Notes: generated by a model not told the origin, from the sequence alone. 64,000 nt of DNA from Cherax quadricarinatus (GCF_038502225.1 NC_091355.1:10748448-10812447), one strand, 5' to 3'; counted from the first letter of the stretch, positions 44,690 to 56,758 are shown. Translations and numbers: made by a program.

Positions 44690-44880
44690 GTTAACAATCG
44701 CGAGACCCGGTTATAAATCCGGGTGAGTCGAGACAACAGGTGAAGTCTCCTAACACCTGCGTGCTAGGTGACTAGTTTGGGTGACATCCTGGAAAAATAC
44801 ACGGGACAACCGCAATTTAAATAAGCCACACTGCTTGGCTTTCTTGGGTTATCCTGGGTTACTCATCTTTCTTGAATTAT
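44690..44880 (+). mobile_element. Decayed tRNA-derived SINE
   Basis: A B-box-like GGTTATAAATCCGG at 44709-44722 precedes the body TCCTAACACCTGCGTGCTAG and TGGGTGACATCCTGG. The tail CTTGGGTTATCCTGGGTTAC matches the SINE at 17464-17780. Confidence 0.6.
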
Positions 44881-45075
44881 CTTGGGTTATCCTGGGTTAC
44901 TTTCTTGGGTTACCATGGGTTACTTACTTGCCTTGGGTTACCCTGGGTCACTTTCTTGCGTTATCCTGGGTTACTTACCTATCTTGGGTTACTTTCTTGG
45001 GTTATCCTGGGTTACTTACCTTTCTTGGGTTACCCAGGAGTAATTATTTTTAATGGGTTATCCGGGTTGAGTTAC
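44840..45075. repeat. Minisatellite grown from a SINE tail
   Basis: Irregular units of CTTGGGTTATCCTGGGTTAC with TTAC spacers, directly continuing the SINE tail to its left. Confidence 0.75.
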
Positions 45076-45113
45076 CTCTCCTAAGTTACTAATCCCAAGG
45101 TCTTTTATTATCT

Positions 45114-45348
<235 letters not shown>

Positions 45349-46084
45349 AAGTTGTACTCATGGAACGGTGTTTGCAGAGGTGCGGAGACTGCTCCTAACC
45401 CCGTCCCTTAACCTTTGGAACCCTATCATACCTAATCTTGAAACGCTGCATGGATTTTTGCCTCCACTGCTTCCTTAAGGTCGTTCCACTCGTCTACACC
45501 CCTAAGACTGAAGAAGTACTTCCTACTATTCCGATTTCTCATTTGTATTCTTAGTTTCTACCTAAGTCCTCTCGGTCCTGTGCCTCGCATTTCAAACAGT
45601 CTGTCTCGGTCTATTGTGGAAACCTCTTGAGTACCTTGTACATCGTTATCATGTCTCCCCTAGTCTTTCTCCATAGCTCAGTTCTGTAACCAACATAGAT
45701 GTAAATCTCAGTATTTTTTTTTCCAACATCTGAGCGTGTTATCTCAACTATGGGCTCCAAGGTGGTGCTGTGTATTCTAAGACAGGGCTGACATACGTCT
45801 TGTACAATATCCTGAGGCTTTTTTTGTGGAGTTTTTTCAAGGTAATTCTAAGCTTTGCTAGCCTCTCAATATAAATACAAAATGGCTATAATCATAATCA
45901 TATATTTTCAAAAGGGATGAACTGGTAAGCCAGAGGAAGGCCTCGGCCAGATAATCAAAAGCTCCAGCGTTGGGTCATCACTTGACTAAGACCTGCGTCA
46001 GGAAACACTTGTCCCGTTTCCTGACTTACCCAACCTAACCTAACCCCTAGCCTCTCATGTGGTACATATGCACCACTGGTGTTT

Positions 46085-46255
46085 AGCTTTTACTCCCCTC
46101 AAGGAAGGTTCCTTGATGTTGGTGAGGGGCTCTTGATTTAGGGAATTGGATCTGTGCTCCAGTTCCCCGAATTAAGCCTGAATGCCTTCCACATCCCCCC
46201 CAGGCGCTGTATAATCCTCCGGGTTTAGCGCTTCCCCCTTGATTATAATAATAAT
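46085..46255 (-). repeat. Dispersed repeat, copy 2 of the 6335-6505 family
   Basis: The reverse complement carries AAACCCGGAGGATTATACAG, a C/G run, GGCATTCAGGCTTAATTCGG, CAATTCCCTAAATCAAGAGC and TCAAGGAACCTTCCTTGA. It ends in an AATAAT tail, as in copy 1. Confidence 0.65.
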
Positions 46256-46609
46256 TAGCTTTTACTTCCGAGTGTAATAATAATAATGCAATGCACCACT
46301 GGCGATATGTTTGGTGTAATAGTCTCTCTCAGACTGTCTGCATCAACTTCCTACAACATTTAGCTTCCCAGATGGTACACTACCTGTCTTCCTTCACCCT
46401 CTCCCACTTGCATTATCTTGCCCTTGTCTCGACCGCACTTACGGAACCACCTCTGCAGACTAGCCAAGTCTTCCTGCAGTTTCTCTCTCCCTCCTCTAGT
46501 CTTCCCAGTATTCTCATTAGTTTTGCGTTTTTTTTTTAAATTCATGGTTATTTTAACTTGGTATAATAGCATTTATTTGGTATAACAGTGGTACAATAGC
46601 GTTTATTTG

Positions 46610-46715
46610 CTTTCTAAGACGTCTGATACTCTCCAACACCTGCTACTCTCCAACACCTGCTACTCTCCAACACCTGCTCTACAACACTTGCTACTCTCCA
46701 ACACCTGCTGCTTTC
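46610..46715. repeat. 17-bp repeat (TCTCCAACACCTGCTAC)
   Basis: Five or six imperfect copies in tandem. Confidence 0.8.
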
Positions 46716-46959
46716 TTTCCACCACTACTTTCACTTGCCCACATGGCCTTGCCGTGGTCCTAATCATCTTTCTAATCTTAGGGCCATCAGGGCCATCCCC
46801 GACACACAGTCGTCAATACCATCTCCACCATTCCCCCCTCCCACTCCCTCTCCCTCTAAAGCAGTTGTGACAAACATCTCTTCCCCAACATTCCTTTCTT
46901 CACGACTATGTTCCCTCTAACGTGTTCCAGCACCTGGTCAAAATATTTCAGTGCCTTCT

Positions 46960-47372
46960 GAACACTACCACTGCCGCCACCACTAACACATGCAGTCATG
47001 ACACACTACCACTGCCGCCACCACTACCACATGCAGTCATGACACACTACCATTGCCGCCACCACTACCACATGCAGTCATGACACACTACCACTGCCGC
47101 CACCACTAACACATGCAGTCATGACACACTACCACTGCCGCCACCACTAACACATGCAGTCATGACACACTACCACTGCCGCCACCACTAACACATACAG
47201 TCATGACACACTACCACTGCCGCCACCACTACCACATGCAGTCATGACACCCTACCATTGCCGCCACCACTACCACATGCAGTCCTGACACACTATCACT
47301 GCCGCCACCACTACCACATGCAGTCATGACACACTACCACTGCCGCCACCACTACCACATGCAGTCATGACA
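46960..47372. repeat. 41-bp minisatellite
   Basis: Ten units of 41 bp with CACTACCACTGCCGCCACCA and CACATGCAGTCATGACA. Very regular spacing (46963, 47004 and so on). Confidence 0.93.
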
Positions 47373-47394
47373 CTCGTGGTGATGGTTAATATTC

Positions 47395-47615
47395 TTAAGA
47401 TGCTTCCTGTGTTCCTCCCTACATACTGTGGCTCTCTGTATTCCTCCCTACATACTGTGGCTCTTAGTACTCCTCCCTACATACTGTGGCTCATAGTACT
47501 TCTCCCTACATGCTGTGGCTCTCTGTACTCCTCCCTATACACTGTGGTTCTCTGTAATCTTCCCTACATACTGTACCTCTCTGTACTCCTCCCTACATAC
47601 TGTGGTTTTCAAAGT
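47395..47615. repeat. About 29-bp minisatellite
   Basis: Seven units with CTCCCTACATACTGTGGCTC. Confidence 0.88.
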
Positions 47616-47639
47616 GTGCGTGTGGGACGATCCGCCTTA

Positions 47640-47898
47640 GTGTTCCTGGTACCTCCTCCTGGAATCATGGCTCACGAACAGAAAACAGAGTGCATAAATG
47701 GGGTTAAATCTGAGTGGGGAACTGTAACAAGTGGTGTTCCACAGGGATCAGTTTTAGGCGCGTTGTTGTTTATAATATATATCAATGACCTTAACGAGGG
47801 AATTACAAGTGATATGAGCAAATTCGCTGATGACACGAAGATAGGTAGCATAATTGATTCAAACGTAGATGTTACGGAACTTGAGGATTTAGGTCTTC
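47640..47898 (+). pseudogene. LINE RT catalytic fragment
   Basis: The frame reads [39 protein letters not shown], then [22 protein letters not shown] motif with VPQGSVLG and FADD. It breaks off at 47898 where a Penelope-like repeat begins. It matches the composite LINE at 57395-60160. Confidence 0.85.
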
Positions 47899-48352
47899 GT
47901 CCAATGGTTGGACAACCTTTGGACGAAGACCTACTTCGACTAGTGGATGGTACCACTATGACCCCCCCCCCCGCCTCCTGCTTCGCCTCACCTGACTACA
48001 GTATATAAGCCACGTCTACGGCCCTATGCTGTACATTCCACAAGATTGATGGACTGAACACATCGACTCCAGGCTGAGGGACTGATTACCTCAAACTCCT
48101 CCTCTCCTTACACCTGTCTGCTTTGTATTGGATTGATGAAGCCACTGTGTGGCGAAACGTTTCCTCAATAAAGATTCCCATATGTTGGATAAGTGTCTCA
48201 ATCTTCAACTTGTCGGTTTTCAAAACCATTCATCACAACTGTCAGACACTGTTTCTCAAGTCTTCGGATGCCAACATCCCCAACGATGGGTCGTTATCCT
48301 ATCACAATTGTCATACTGAAGTCTTCTTACCCATGGATCTCTCTCATGCGTT
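47899..48352 (+). mobile_element. Penelope-like repeat, family C, plus start of a second copy
   Basis: TTTGGACGAAGACCTACTTC, a C-run, a TATA box at 48002-48009, ACTGATTACCTCA, the hammerhead at 48122-48173, AATAAA and the terminus TTGTCGGTTTTCAAAACCAT. The beginning of a second head-to-tail repeat follows (ACAACTGTCAGACACTG at 48235). Confidence 0.8.
48122..48173 (+). ncRNA. Hammerhead ribozyme, family C, U3-G8 wobble
   Basis: Core UUGAUGA (3-8 pair U-G), extra A, stem II GCCAC/GUGGC, GAAA, ACGU, cleavage base U, inner stem I GGA/UCC and outer UUGU/AAUA-type helix. Confidence 0.75.
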
Positions 48353-48354
48353 AT

Positions 48355-48480
48355 TTACATAAGAACATAAAGCAGAAACACTGGAGCAGGCCTACTGGCC
48401 CATACTAGGCATGTCTTTCTCAAACCCAAACCCACTAACAAAAATATTTGCCCAACTCATTTTCAATGTTACCCATTTCC
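48355..48480 (-). pseudogene. LINE 3' fragment
   Basis: ACATAAGAACATAAAGCAGA and GCAGGCCTACTGGCCCATAC match the fragments at 28960 and 63788. Confidence 0.6.
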
Positions 48481-49130
48481 TGGACTCCTTCCAGATTTGC
48501 ATGACAGCAATAATAATATTCTATCCATATTACGACCAAAATCCCTAATCTTCCCCCTTCTCCACATCCCTGCAATGAATACCTCAGCAGATCTGGTATT
48601 AGAGGCGACCGGGTCTTTCCTGAAACTTCCCTTACGTTATGGAAGCGTGAAGCGGCAGACCACCCCTCTTTCAGACCTGACCACGGGTCACACGTGTCCT
48701 TGGCCGCTTCCGAGATAAAGGAGGGTCCTTTGACCATTAAGTTCATATCGTCCAGAAGGCAGTGGAGGCTATAATACCTGACCGAACAGTTTGAGTTCCC
48801 GCCCACTATTCCTCAGGCAGAACGAGGAATGGAAAAAACAACACGGGACTGTGCGTACGGAGTACTATCATCACATTGACTACTGCTGGCTTGTAGGTAG
48901 ACAGTTGGTGCAGAGCACACCTTTGTTGTAGATTTCATTTTACTCTGTGTAGAGCTTTATTATGGCATGTTGGAACTCTAATGTAACTTGCAACAAATGT
49001 ATATCAGGGATTATACGTTGGTCAATAAGTTGAAGTACCAAAGGGTGTTGACCATCAGTATGGTGGTCAGAGGCGTCCTGGTTCGGAAATGTGGAAGGGG
49101 TGAATTTCAACATTCCTTTCCCTCCGGGAT
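48481..49130. other. Unassigned spacer
   Basis: No recognisable gene or repeat. Confidence 0.4.
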
Positions 49131-49137
49131 GAATTTG

Positions 49138-49253
<116 letters not shown>

Positions 49254-49499
49254 TGGGAAGATAGTGGCCGAGTCCACTACCCTGACAACCTTGGGCAGGT
49301 GTTGAATGACGACGCCGAAGTGGACAACACCATCACTGAGAGCTTCTTCTCTAGTGACTCTGAGGCAGCCATGTTGTAGCACCTTTCTCAGCTATGTTGG
49401 TGTCATCCACCACGACTCTGAGGCAGCCATGTTGTAGCACCTCCCTTCTGCCTCACCTGCTCTTATTAGATGTTTATGATTATATATCTGTACGAATTC

Positions 49500-49675
49500 G
49501 GTGCTTTTCTACTGTGCTCAGCCTGTGACTGTGTTCCAATCTGTGACTGTACTTCTGCCTGTGACTGTACTCCAGCCTGTGATTGTACTGAAGCCTGTGA
49601 CTGCTCCAATCTGTGACTGTACTTCAGCCTGTGGCTGTGCTTCCGCCTGCGACTGTGCTCCAGCCTGTGACTGTG
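49500..49675. repeat. 18-bp minisatellite
   Basis: About nine units of CCTGTGACTGTACTCCAG with variants. Confidence 0.85.
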
Positions 49676-49844
49676 CCGTCAACTATCATGTTAAAATTAA
49701 ACTGGCTTACAGACAAATTATTGTGTGGAGCTGAGACACTTGTGATTATATTCTCGCAGTAGGTTTCTCTATACAAATATTTAAACACTATTCCGCAAGT
49801 GTCGACACATGAACTTTGATGTAAATGACTTAGAAAACTGCCAA

Positions 49845-50030
49845 GTTGAAGAATGAGACACTTGTGCAAATTTGGGAATCTTTATTTAGGAAACGTTTCG
49901 TCAGCCAGTGGCTTCTTCAGCCACTGGCTGAAGAAGCCACTGGCTTCCCCATATTGGACTGAAGAAGCCACTGGCTGGCGCTATATTTCCTCAATGAAGA
50001 TTCCCAAATGTTGCACAAATGTCTTCAACC
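49845..50030. mobile_element. Penelope-like hairpin copy, family C
   Basis: The minus hammerhead block (49876-49928) has stem II GCCACUGGCUGACG, and the plus block (49948-49992) has lost GAAAC (GCGCTATATTT). The two face each other across AGCCACTGGCTGAAGAAGCC. Confidence 0.7.
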
Positions 50031-50224
50031 TGTACTGTGTTGTCAGTTTTGTACAAAACAGAGTACATTTCTGCTGGAGGCTGAAGAGTCTTTCTCGCAG
50101 ACTGGTTCCGTGAACGGTGGGCTGGAAATATCCTGTATATAGCAATGACATTGTGGTAACAAAAGCTAGCTATGTTTTCCCCTTGTCATATTATGTCACA
50201 CAGGATGGGTTTCCCTGTCACATT

Positions 50225-50335
50225 CCATCACACAATACACAAATAACCTGCACATAGGAGAGAGGAGCTTACGAAGGACGTTTCTTTCCGCTTGGACCAT
50301 TTACAAAATCATGGTGTAGTGCCTTTTTGTTATTT
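50225..50335 (-). mobile_element. Penelope-like repeat, family D, decayed
   Basis: ACACAAATAACCTGCACATA, GGAGCTTACGAAGGACGTTT, TTGGACCATTTACAAAATCA: the family D order of 34109-34200 with indels. It sits at the left edge of a 31-bp array. Confidence 0.65.
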
Positions 50336-50650
50336 CCATCACACAGGATGGTTTTCCTGTCACATTCCATCACACAGGATGGGTTTCCTGTCACATTCCA
50401 TCACAAAGGATGGTTTTCCTGTCACATTCCATCACACAGGATGGTTTTCCTGTCACATTCCATCAAACAGGATGGTTTTCTTGTCACATTCCATCACACA
50501 GGATGGGTTTCCTGTCACATTCCATCATACAGGATGGGTTTTCTGTCACATTCCATCACACAGGATGGGTGTCAGTTACATTTCATCACATAGGATGGGT
50601 GTCAGTCACATTTCATCACATAGGATGGGTGTCAGTCACATAGGATGAGT
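50335..50650. repeat. 31-bp minisatellite
   Basis: About ten units with CCTGTCACATTCCATCACAC and AGGATGGGTTT. One unit also lies left of the family D insertion at 50195-50230, so the insertion went into the array. Confidence 0.9.
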
Positions 50651-50764
50651 TTCCTGCTATATTCTCTCACACAGAATAAATGTGTCAGAGAAGATAATCA
50701 AGTGTGTCAGGTTGAGCTAGAAGTTTTCAGTAGGTTGATGAAGCTATGGAAGTATTCCACTCCA

Positions 50765-50895
50765 ATGCATATAAGTCACTTTGACTGACTTTTTGGGGGG
50801 TTATTCTAAGTAATCTACACATCTGCTGCTATGGATGATAATTTATGTAACGGTATTTATGCGTACCTACAGCAGAATAAACTTACTTTGTTTAG
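50765..50895 (+). mobile_element. SINE/LINE 3' tail
   Basis: TATAAGTCACTTTGACTGAC, then CTGCTGCTATGGATGATAAT and AGAATAAACTTACTT, as at 55110-55245. Confidence 0.65.
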
Positions 50896-51044
50896 CAGCT
50901 GTGGCAGCGTGAATAAGGTTTCGTGTGAGTACGTCTAGTTGCAATTATTTGAAATTATCATCTCCGAGGAAGGAGTGGAGGGAGGGGAGAAGGGAGGAGT
51001 AAGAGGGAAATGGGGGAGGAGTGTGAGAGGAGAGGGAGAGGGAG

Positions 51045-51260
51045 AGGGAGGAAGAACCCCTGGCTGCCTTCAAGAGAGCTGGACAGATACCTAAAGTCGG
51101 TGCCGGATCAGCCGGGCTGTGGCTCGTACGTCGGACTGCGTGCGGCCAGCAGTAACAGCCTAGTTGATCAGGCCCTGATCCATCGGGAGGCCTGGTCGTG
51201 GACCGGGCCGCGGGGGCGTTGATCCCCGGAATAACCTCCAGGTAACCTCCAGGTAAGGGA
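51045..51260 (+). mobile_element. CR1-like LINE 3' tail
   Basis: GAGAGCTGGACAGATACCTA encodes the last codons (LDRYLKSVPDQPG). It is followed by GTAACAGCCTAGTTGATCAG and GGACCGGGCCGCGGGG, and ends with a duplicated AACCTCCAGGTA. Confidence 0.75.
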
Positions 51261-51263
51261 GGA

Positions 51264-51304
<41 letters not shown>

Positions 51305-52440
51305 GGGAAAGGACGCGAGGCCAATAACACAATCATTGTCAAGCACAAAGCGATGAATATATTTTCCGGTCACATAAAACCCCGTTACAACACCTGTGAC
51401 ACAATGTAAGAAGCATCTCTCTCTCTCTCTCTCTCTCTCATTCTCTCACATCATTCTCACCTCTTTCTCACCTGACTCCAGTAGTTTCATCATTAACGTT
51501 TCTTCTATTCCTTCTCACGGTAACTCAACAGTGTCAACATAGATCATCTTCACAACACATTCAACGTGTCACAGATACCTCCGCACGTTCTTCACGGAGT
51601 CACATTATTCCCACAAATCGACAATGAAAACTGAAATTTTTGATCCGCCATCAACTATTATGAAATCACAAGGAAATGATGTTACCGTACCTCAGGATAG
51701 TAGACAGCTGTTTCCTGAAGCAATGTAGGTCAGTGAAACATGCTTGAATATTAAAAGATAAAATGCCTACTTGTTCTTCATTGCCTCTACCTAACTAAAA
51801 CATTACATTTTTCGTCAGGGGAAAGAATAATTAAGATAGGTCTTTCCCATAGGTACCGGCACTATGGCCGGGGAAGGGCCACATGGTGGGTATAAATACA
51901 CTTATGAATGGTGAGGTAGTACCCAATGGCTGGCCCTGGCTGATCCCTTTCATCTGAATGAGAACTGCCTTAAAGTATTTGCCAAGGTGGAGAGTGGAGC
52001 CAGATATTCACAGAAAGCCAAAGCAATGTCCAGTGCAACAAAACAAGTGATGTGGGATTGTTACGGTGACAGGTGGTTCTACAACGAGGACATTAGAAAG
52101 GTCAGGTGGTGGAGTGGCTACAGATTCTTTCATTAGTCTGCCTTGAAATCGCCAACGCCAGTCTTGTTTCCATCGTTGAAACAAATCTGTATAAATCTAA
52201 TAAGCTAATACCCATCATCTTCTGTTTCTTTCCAATTTATTTTATTCACTAGTTATAGAGATTAGCGGGTAATATTTTATATATTCGTATTTTTTAGATT
52301 GATTTTTAATCAACCTTATGGAAAGACATGTTAAAGATGCATAGAAAGAATCTAGTCTACAAGAATGTAAACAGTGTCTATATATCCTCGTTCTTGTACC
52401 GTTATCTGGCTTTGACTTGTTTCTCGATCAGTATGCGAAG
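51261..52440. other. Unassigned; (GA)n and (CT)n runs
   Basis: (GA)n at 51270-51301 and (CT)n at 51416-51440. The rest has no recognised gene or repeat. Confidence 0.4.
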
Positions 52441-52444
52441 ATTG

Positions 52445-52734
52445 TGTAATATGTGTGTACTCACCTGGTTGTGTTCACCTAGTTGTGATTGCGGGGGTCG
52501 AGTCTCGGTTACTGGCTCCATCTCTTAACTGCATGAGACAGGTTTTACTATTTTTCCGTCTGCTGGGTTATATCGTACCTCTACCTAAAGCTGCGTGTAG
52601 TGGTGGCTTCCACTACTTTTTCATGCACATTATTCCACTTCCCGAGGATGAAGAACCACTTCCTAACATCCCTGATACTCATTTTCTGTAACATTCACTT
52701 GCGATCCTTTGTCTGTGACCCCTGCTTTACGGTC
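52445..52734 (-). pseudogene. CR1-like LINE C-terminal fragment, right of its 3' tail
   Basis: The tail motif GTGTACTCACCTGGTTGTGT and GGGGGTCGAGTC at 52460-52505, then reverse-strand RT C-terminal remnants. The same element resumes at 54620 beyond a minisatellite. Confidence 0.65.
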
Positions 52735-54530
52735 TCTTCCTGTCTCTCCTGTGAACCCCCGGATATCCAGTTTCTTCCTCTCTCCCCTGCGACCGCTGCT
52801 ACAGTCTCTTCCTCTCTTGCGACCGCTGCTACAGTCTCTTCCTCTCTCCCCTGCGACCGCTGCTACAGTCTCTTCCTCTCTTGCGACCGCTGCTACAGTC
52901 TCTTCCTCTCTCCCCTGCGACCGCTGCTACAGTCTCTTCCTCTCTTGCGACCGCTGCTACAGTCTCTTCCTCTCTCCCCTGCGACCGCTGCTACAGTCTC
53001 TTCCTCTCTCCCCTGCGACCGCTGCTACAGTCTCTTCCTCTCTCCCCTGCGACCGCTGCTACAGTCTCTTCCTCTCTCCCCTGCGACCGCTGCTACAGTC
53101 TCTTCCTCTCTTGCGACCGCTGCTACAGTCTCTTCCTCTATTGCGACCGCTGCTACAATCTCTTCCTCTCTCCCCTGCGACCGCTGCTACAGTCTCTTCC
53201 TTTCTTGCGACCGCTGCTACAGTCTCTTCCTCTCTTGCGACCGCTGCTACAGTCTCTTCCTCTCTCCCCTGCGACCGCTGCTACAGTCTCTTCCTCTCTC
53301 CCCTGCGACCGCTGCTACAGTCTCTTCCTCTCTCCCCTGCGACCGCTGCTACAGTCTCTTCCTCTCTCCCCTGCGACCGCTGCTACAGTCTCTTCCTCTC
53401 TCCCCTGCGACCGCTGCTACAGTCTCTTCCTCTCTCCCCTGCGACCGCTGCTACAGTCTCTTCCTCTCTCCCCTGCGACCGCTGCTACAGTCTCTTCCTC
53501 TCTCCCCTGCGACCGCTGCTACAGTCTCTTCCTCTCTCCCCTGCGACCGCTGCTACAGTCTCTTCCTCTCTCCCCTGCGACCGCTGCTACAGTCTCTTCC
53601 TCTCTCCCCTGCGACCGCTGCTACAGTCTCTTCCTCTCTCCCCTGCGACCGCTGCTCTCTCTTCCCCTGCGACCGCTGCTATTGCAGCTACAATCTCTTC
53701 CTCTCTCCCCTGCGACCGCTGCTACAGTCTCTTCCCTGCGCTACAGTCTCTTCCTCTCTTGCGACCCCTGCTACAGTCTCTTCCTCTCTCCCCTGCGACC
53801 GCTGCTACAGTCTCTTCCTCTCTCCCCTGCGACCGCTGCTACAGTCTCTTCCTCTCTCCCCTGCGACCGCTGCTACAGTCTCTTCCTCTCTCTCCCCAGC
53901 GACCGCTGCTACACCGCTGCTCTCTTCCTCTCTCCCCTGCGACCGCTGCTACAGTCTCTTCCTCTCTCCCCTGCGACCGCTGCTACAGTCTCTTCCTTTC
54001 TTGCGACCGCTGCTACAGTCTCATCCTCTCTAGCGACCGCTGCTACACAGACTCTTCCTCTCTCCCCTGCGACCGCTGCTACAGTCTCTTCCTCTCTCCC
54101 CTGCGACCGCTGCTACAGTCTCTTCCTCTCTCCCCTGCGACCGCTGCTACAGTCTCTTCCTCTCTTGCGACCGCTGCCAGTCTCTTCCTCTATTGCGACC
54201 GCTGCTACAATCTCTTCCTCTCTCCCCTGCGACCGCTGCTCTCTCCCCTGCGACCGCTGCTACAGTCTCTTCCTCTCTTGCGACCGCTGCTACACAGTCT
54301 CTTCCTCTCTCTCCCCAGCGACCGCTGCTACACAGTTTCTCCCTCTCCTGCGACCGCTGCTACACAGTCTCTTCCTGTCTCCCCTGCAACCGCTGCTACA
54401 CAGTCTCTTCCTGTCTCTCCTGCGACCGCTGCTACACAGTCTCTTCCTGTCTCTCCTGCGACCGCTACTACACAGGAAGAGACTGTCTCTCCTGCGACCG
54501 CTGCTACACAGTCTCTTCCTGTCTGCCCTG
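52735..54530. repeat. 30/34-bp minisatellite inside a LINE
   Basis: About 55 units of 34 bp (TCTCTTCCTCTCTCCCCTGC then GACCGCTGCTACAG) mixed with 30-bp units lacking four bases (CTCTTGCGACC). Toward 54300 the units gain ACACAG. A 15-bp inverted fragment (ACAGGAAGAGACTGT) lies at 54472-54486. The flanking LINE contains TGACCCCTGCTTTACGGTCT and CTTCCTGTCTCTCCTG, a plausible founder. All long frames are artefacts. Confidence 0.93.
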
Positions 54531-54619
54531 CTACCCCTGCCTTCAAGTCTCTACCTCCCTTTCATATACTTTTCCTTTCCTATAAGGTCATCAGGTTCTG
54601 TTCTTATAGCCTCTGCTCA

Positions 54620-55024
54620 TAGGTTAGGCCTCTAATCTTCGGGACTAGTCTTGTTGTGAATCTCTACACTTTCCCTCTTTACATGCTTGAACAAGAGTGG
54701 GTTCCAGGTAGGTGCTGTATAACCTGTAATTGGTCTGTCAGTGTTACTGGAAGCCATTCTCACATGACGCGAAAACTGTTCTGTTGATGCACTTTCCCAA
54801 GGTCATTCTCCTTGTTCGAAGTTTAAATCCTCTTTTCTCCAGTCTTTAGTTCCTCTCCAATCTTTTTCTCCCTTTCATAAGTTTGCACTTACTGTGGTTG
54901 ACTTTCGGTAGCCATTTGTCTTACTATTCCTGTAGTCTATCCAAGTTGTGTAGTCTTCCCAAGTCTTCTTGTAGTCTGTCGAAGTTGTTATTTAGTTTTT
55001 CCAAGTCTTTTCCAGTTTTGATTC
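54620..55024 (-). pseudogene. LINE fragment, continuation beyond the minisatellite
   Basis: Reverse-strand remnants such as the GACTAGTCTTGTTGTGAATC and TGGGTTCCAGGTAGGTGCTG segments correspond to the RT C-terminal region of CR1-like elements. Confidence 0.5.
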
Positions 55025-55245
55025 TTCTCATTATAGCTGGAGTATACCTGGAGAGGGTTTCGGGAGTCAACGTCCCCGCGGCTCCGTCTGAGTTTACATT
55101 GTCAGCGATCTGTCAGAGGACCCCAATGGAAATAAGTCACTCTGTCTGACTTTTTTGGGTTATCCTAGATTCTCTACACATATGCTGCTATGTATGATAA
55201 TTCTATGTAACTGTATTAGTGTATACCTGAATAAACTTACTTACT
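55025..55245. mobile_element. LINE tail (minus) and SINE/LINE tail (plus)
   Basis: 55030-55085 is the reverse CR1-like tail (GGAGTATACCTGGAGAGGGT). 55110-55245 is the GGAAATAAGTCACTCTGTCT tail ending GAATAAACTTACTTAC. Confidence 0.65.
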
Positions 55246-55294
55246 AATCTCTTCTGTCATGTAGTTTACATGTCAGAGGCTCAGTATTGGATGC

Positions 55295-55425
55295 AGTGCG
55301 TGTGTGTGGCTAGCTACTGGAACAGAAATATGCTTGTGGTGTCTCATCTTCAGTGCTGCAGTGTGTGTGTGGCTAGCTACTGGAACAGAGATATGCTTGT
55401 GGTGTCTCATTTTCAGTGCTTAGTT
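55295..55425 (+). repeat. Two-copy direct repeat, about 65 bp apart
   Basis: GTGTGTGGCTAGCTACTGGA and ATATGCTTGTGGTGTCTCAT occur twice. Confidence 0.8.
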
Positions 55426-55679
55426 TATCATAAAATTAAAGTTCAGTGTGAATATTGCACCATCTCTTGTATCCCAAGTTCATACCTGTTCACTACTGAG
55501 TTAGGATAAAGGTAGTGAGAGACGAGTGTGTGAGAGGGGGACTCTTGAGTAACTAGAGTGAACACACCCAAGCAATAGCCAGAAGACGCGGCACTGGGTC
55601 ACGTGTTTAAGAGGTTGGTATTCTGTGTGTAGTGAGGCAGACAGCCTTGGCCCGCGATGTGAGGGAGTCTGGAAGCCAG

Positions 55680-56085
55680 CCAAGATGCTCTTTCTCTCTC
55701 TCTCTTACCCTCTATTCTTTCCCTACCCCTTCCACTCCCCCATTCCTACCCCATTCATTCTACCTCCCTCCCTTACCACTCCACTCTCTCCCCTCCTACT
55801 TTTTCTCACCCCCCTCTTCTGCTTTCCCTTTCATCCCTTTATTTCCTCTTTCTCTCTCCCTCCCCCTCCACTCTCTCCCTCCCCCTCCACTCTCTCCCTC
55901 CCCCTCCACTCTCTTCTTTCCCCTTATACACTCTCTCTTCCCCTCCATTCTCTCTCCCTCCTCCCTTCACTCCCTTCTCCCTCCACTCTCTTCCCCTACA
56001 CTCTGCCCCTTAATGCTCCACCACCTCCCCTACGCTCCATCCATTTCCCCTCCACTCTCCGTCCCACTCTTCCGTCTTCCCCGTC
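55680..56085. repeat. CT-rich low-complexity tract
   Basis: CTCTCTCCCTCCCCCTCCAC repeats and similar pyrimidine runs. Confidence 0.85.
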
Positions 56086-56327
56086 CACTACATCAGACTG
56101 CATCAGGAATCAATCACCGCAAGACAGTATCAACGAGGCCATGGTATATGGGAACTATTTTTCCTGTCGTAAGATTGCATTCAAATTCTTTGTGTCAGGG
56201 TATATGTAATTAAGATGTATACCAAATTTCATGAAAATCGGTCTGCAACATTTGTGTCAGGTTAAGTAAAGTTCGTCAGGAAACAGGACAAGTAAAGTTA
56301 AAGCACACAAGAGCAACTGTGACATTT

Positions 56328-56378
56328 TATTGTGGCAACGTTTCGCTCTCCAGGAACTTTGTCAAGCCGTTACAAACA
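56328..56378 (-). ncRNA. Hammerhead ribozyme, family A (intact)
   Basis: Core UUGACAA (U3-A8), extra A, stem II GUUC/GAGC with one G-U, loop CUGGA, GAAA, ACGU, cleavage base U. Stem I has inner GGC/GCC and outer UGUU with AAUA-type pairing across a 3x3 loop. Confidence 0.83.
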
Positions 56379-56758
56379 ATACATGGACACAGAGGGTATA
56401 TATAGGCTCAGAGTGAGGTGTAATACTGGTGGTAGTAGTAGTAATATAAGTAGTAGTAATATAAGTAGTAGTAATACAATATGCTAGAACAGTCAACTTG
56501 CACATGAGTAACAGGTTACAAAAGCTATTATTTGGGTAACATAAAAATAGATAATATTTCTGTATTTTATCTATTTTTATGTTACCCAAATAATAGCTTT
56601 TGTAACCTGTTACTCATGTGCAAGTTGACTGTTCTAGCATATTGTATTACTACTACTTATATTACTACTACTTATATTACTACTACTTATATTACTACTA
56701 CTACCACCAGTATTACATCCCACTCTGAGCCTATATATACCCTCTGTGTCCATGTATT

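Noticed and set aside
52600..54635. 477-637-codon plus-strand frames rich in Leu, Ser and Pro
   Set aside because: They are frames of a 34/30-bp minisatellite inside a LINE.
55625..56213. 194-codon Pro/Ser/Leu-rich frames
   Set aside because: A CT-rich low-complexity tract explains them.
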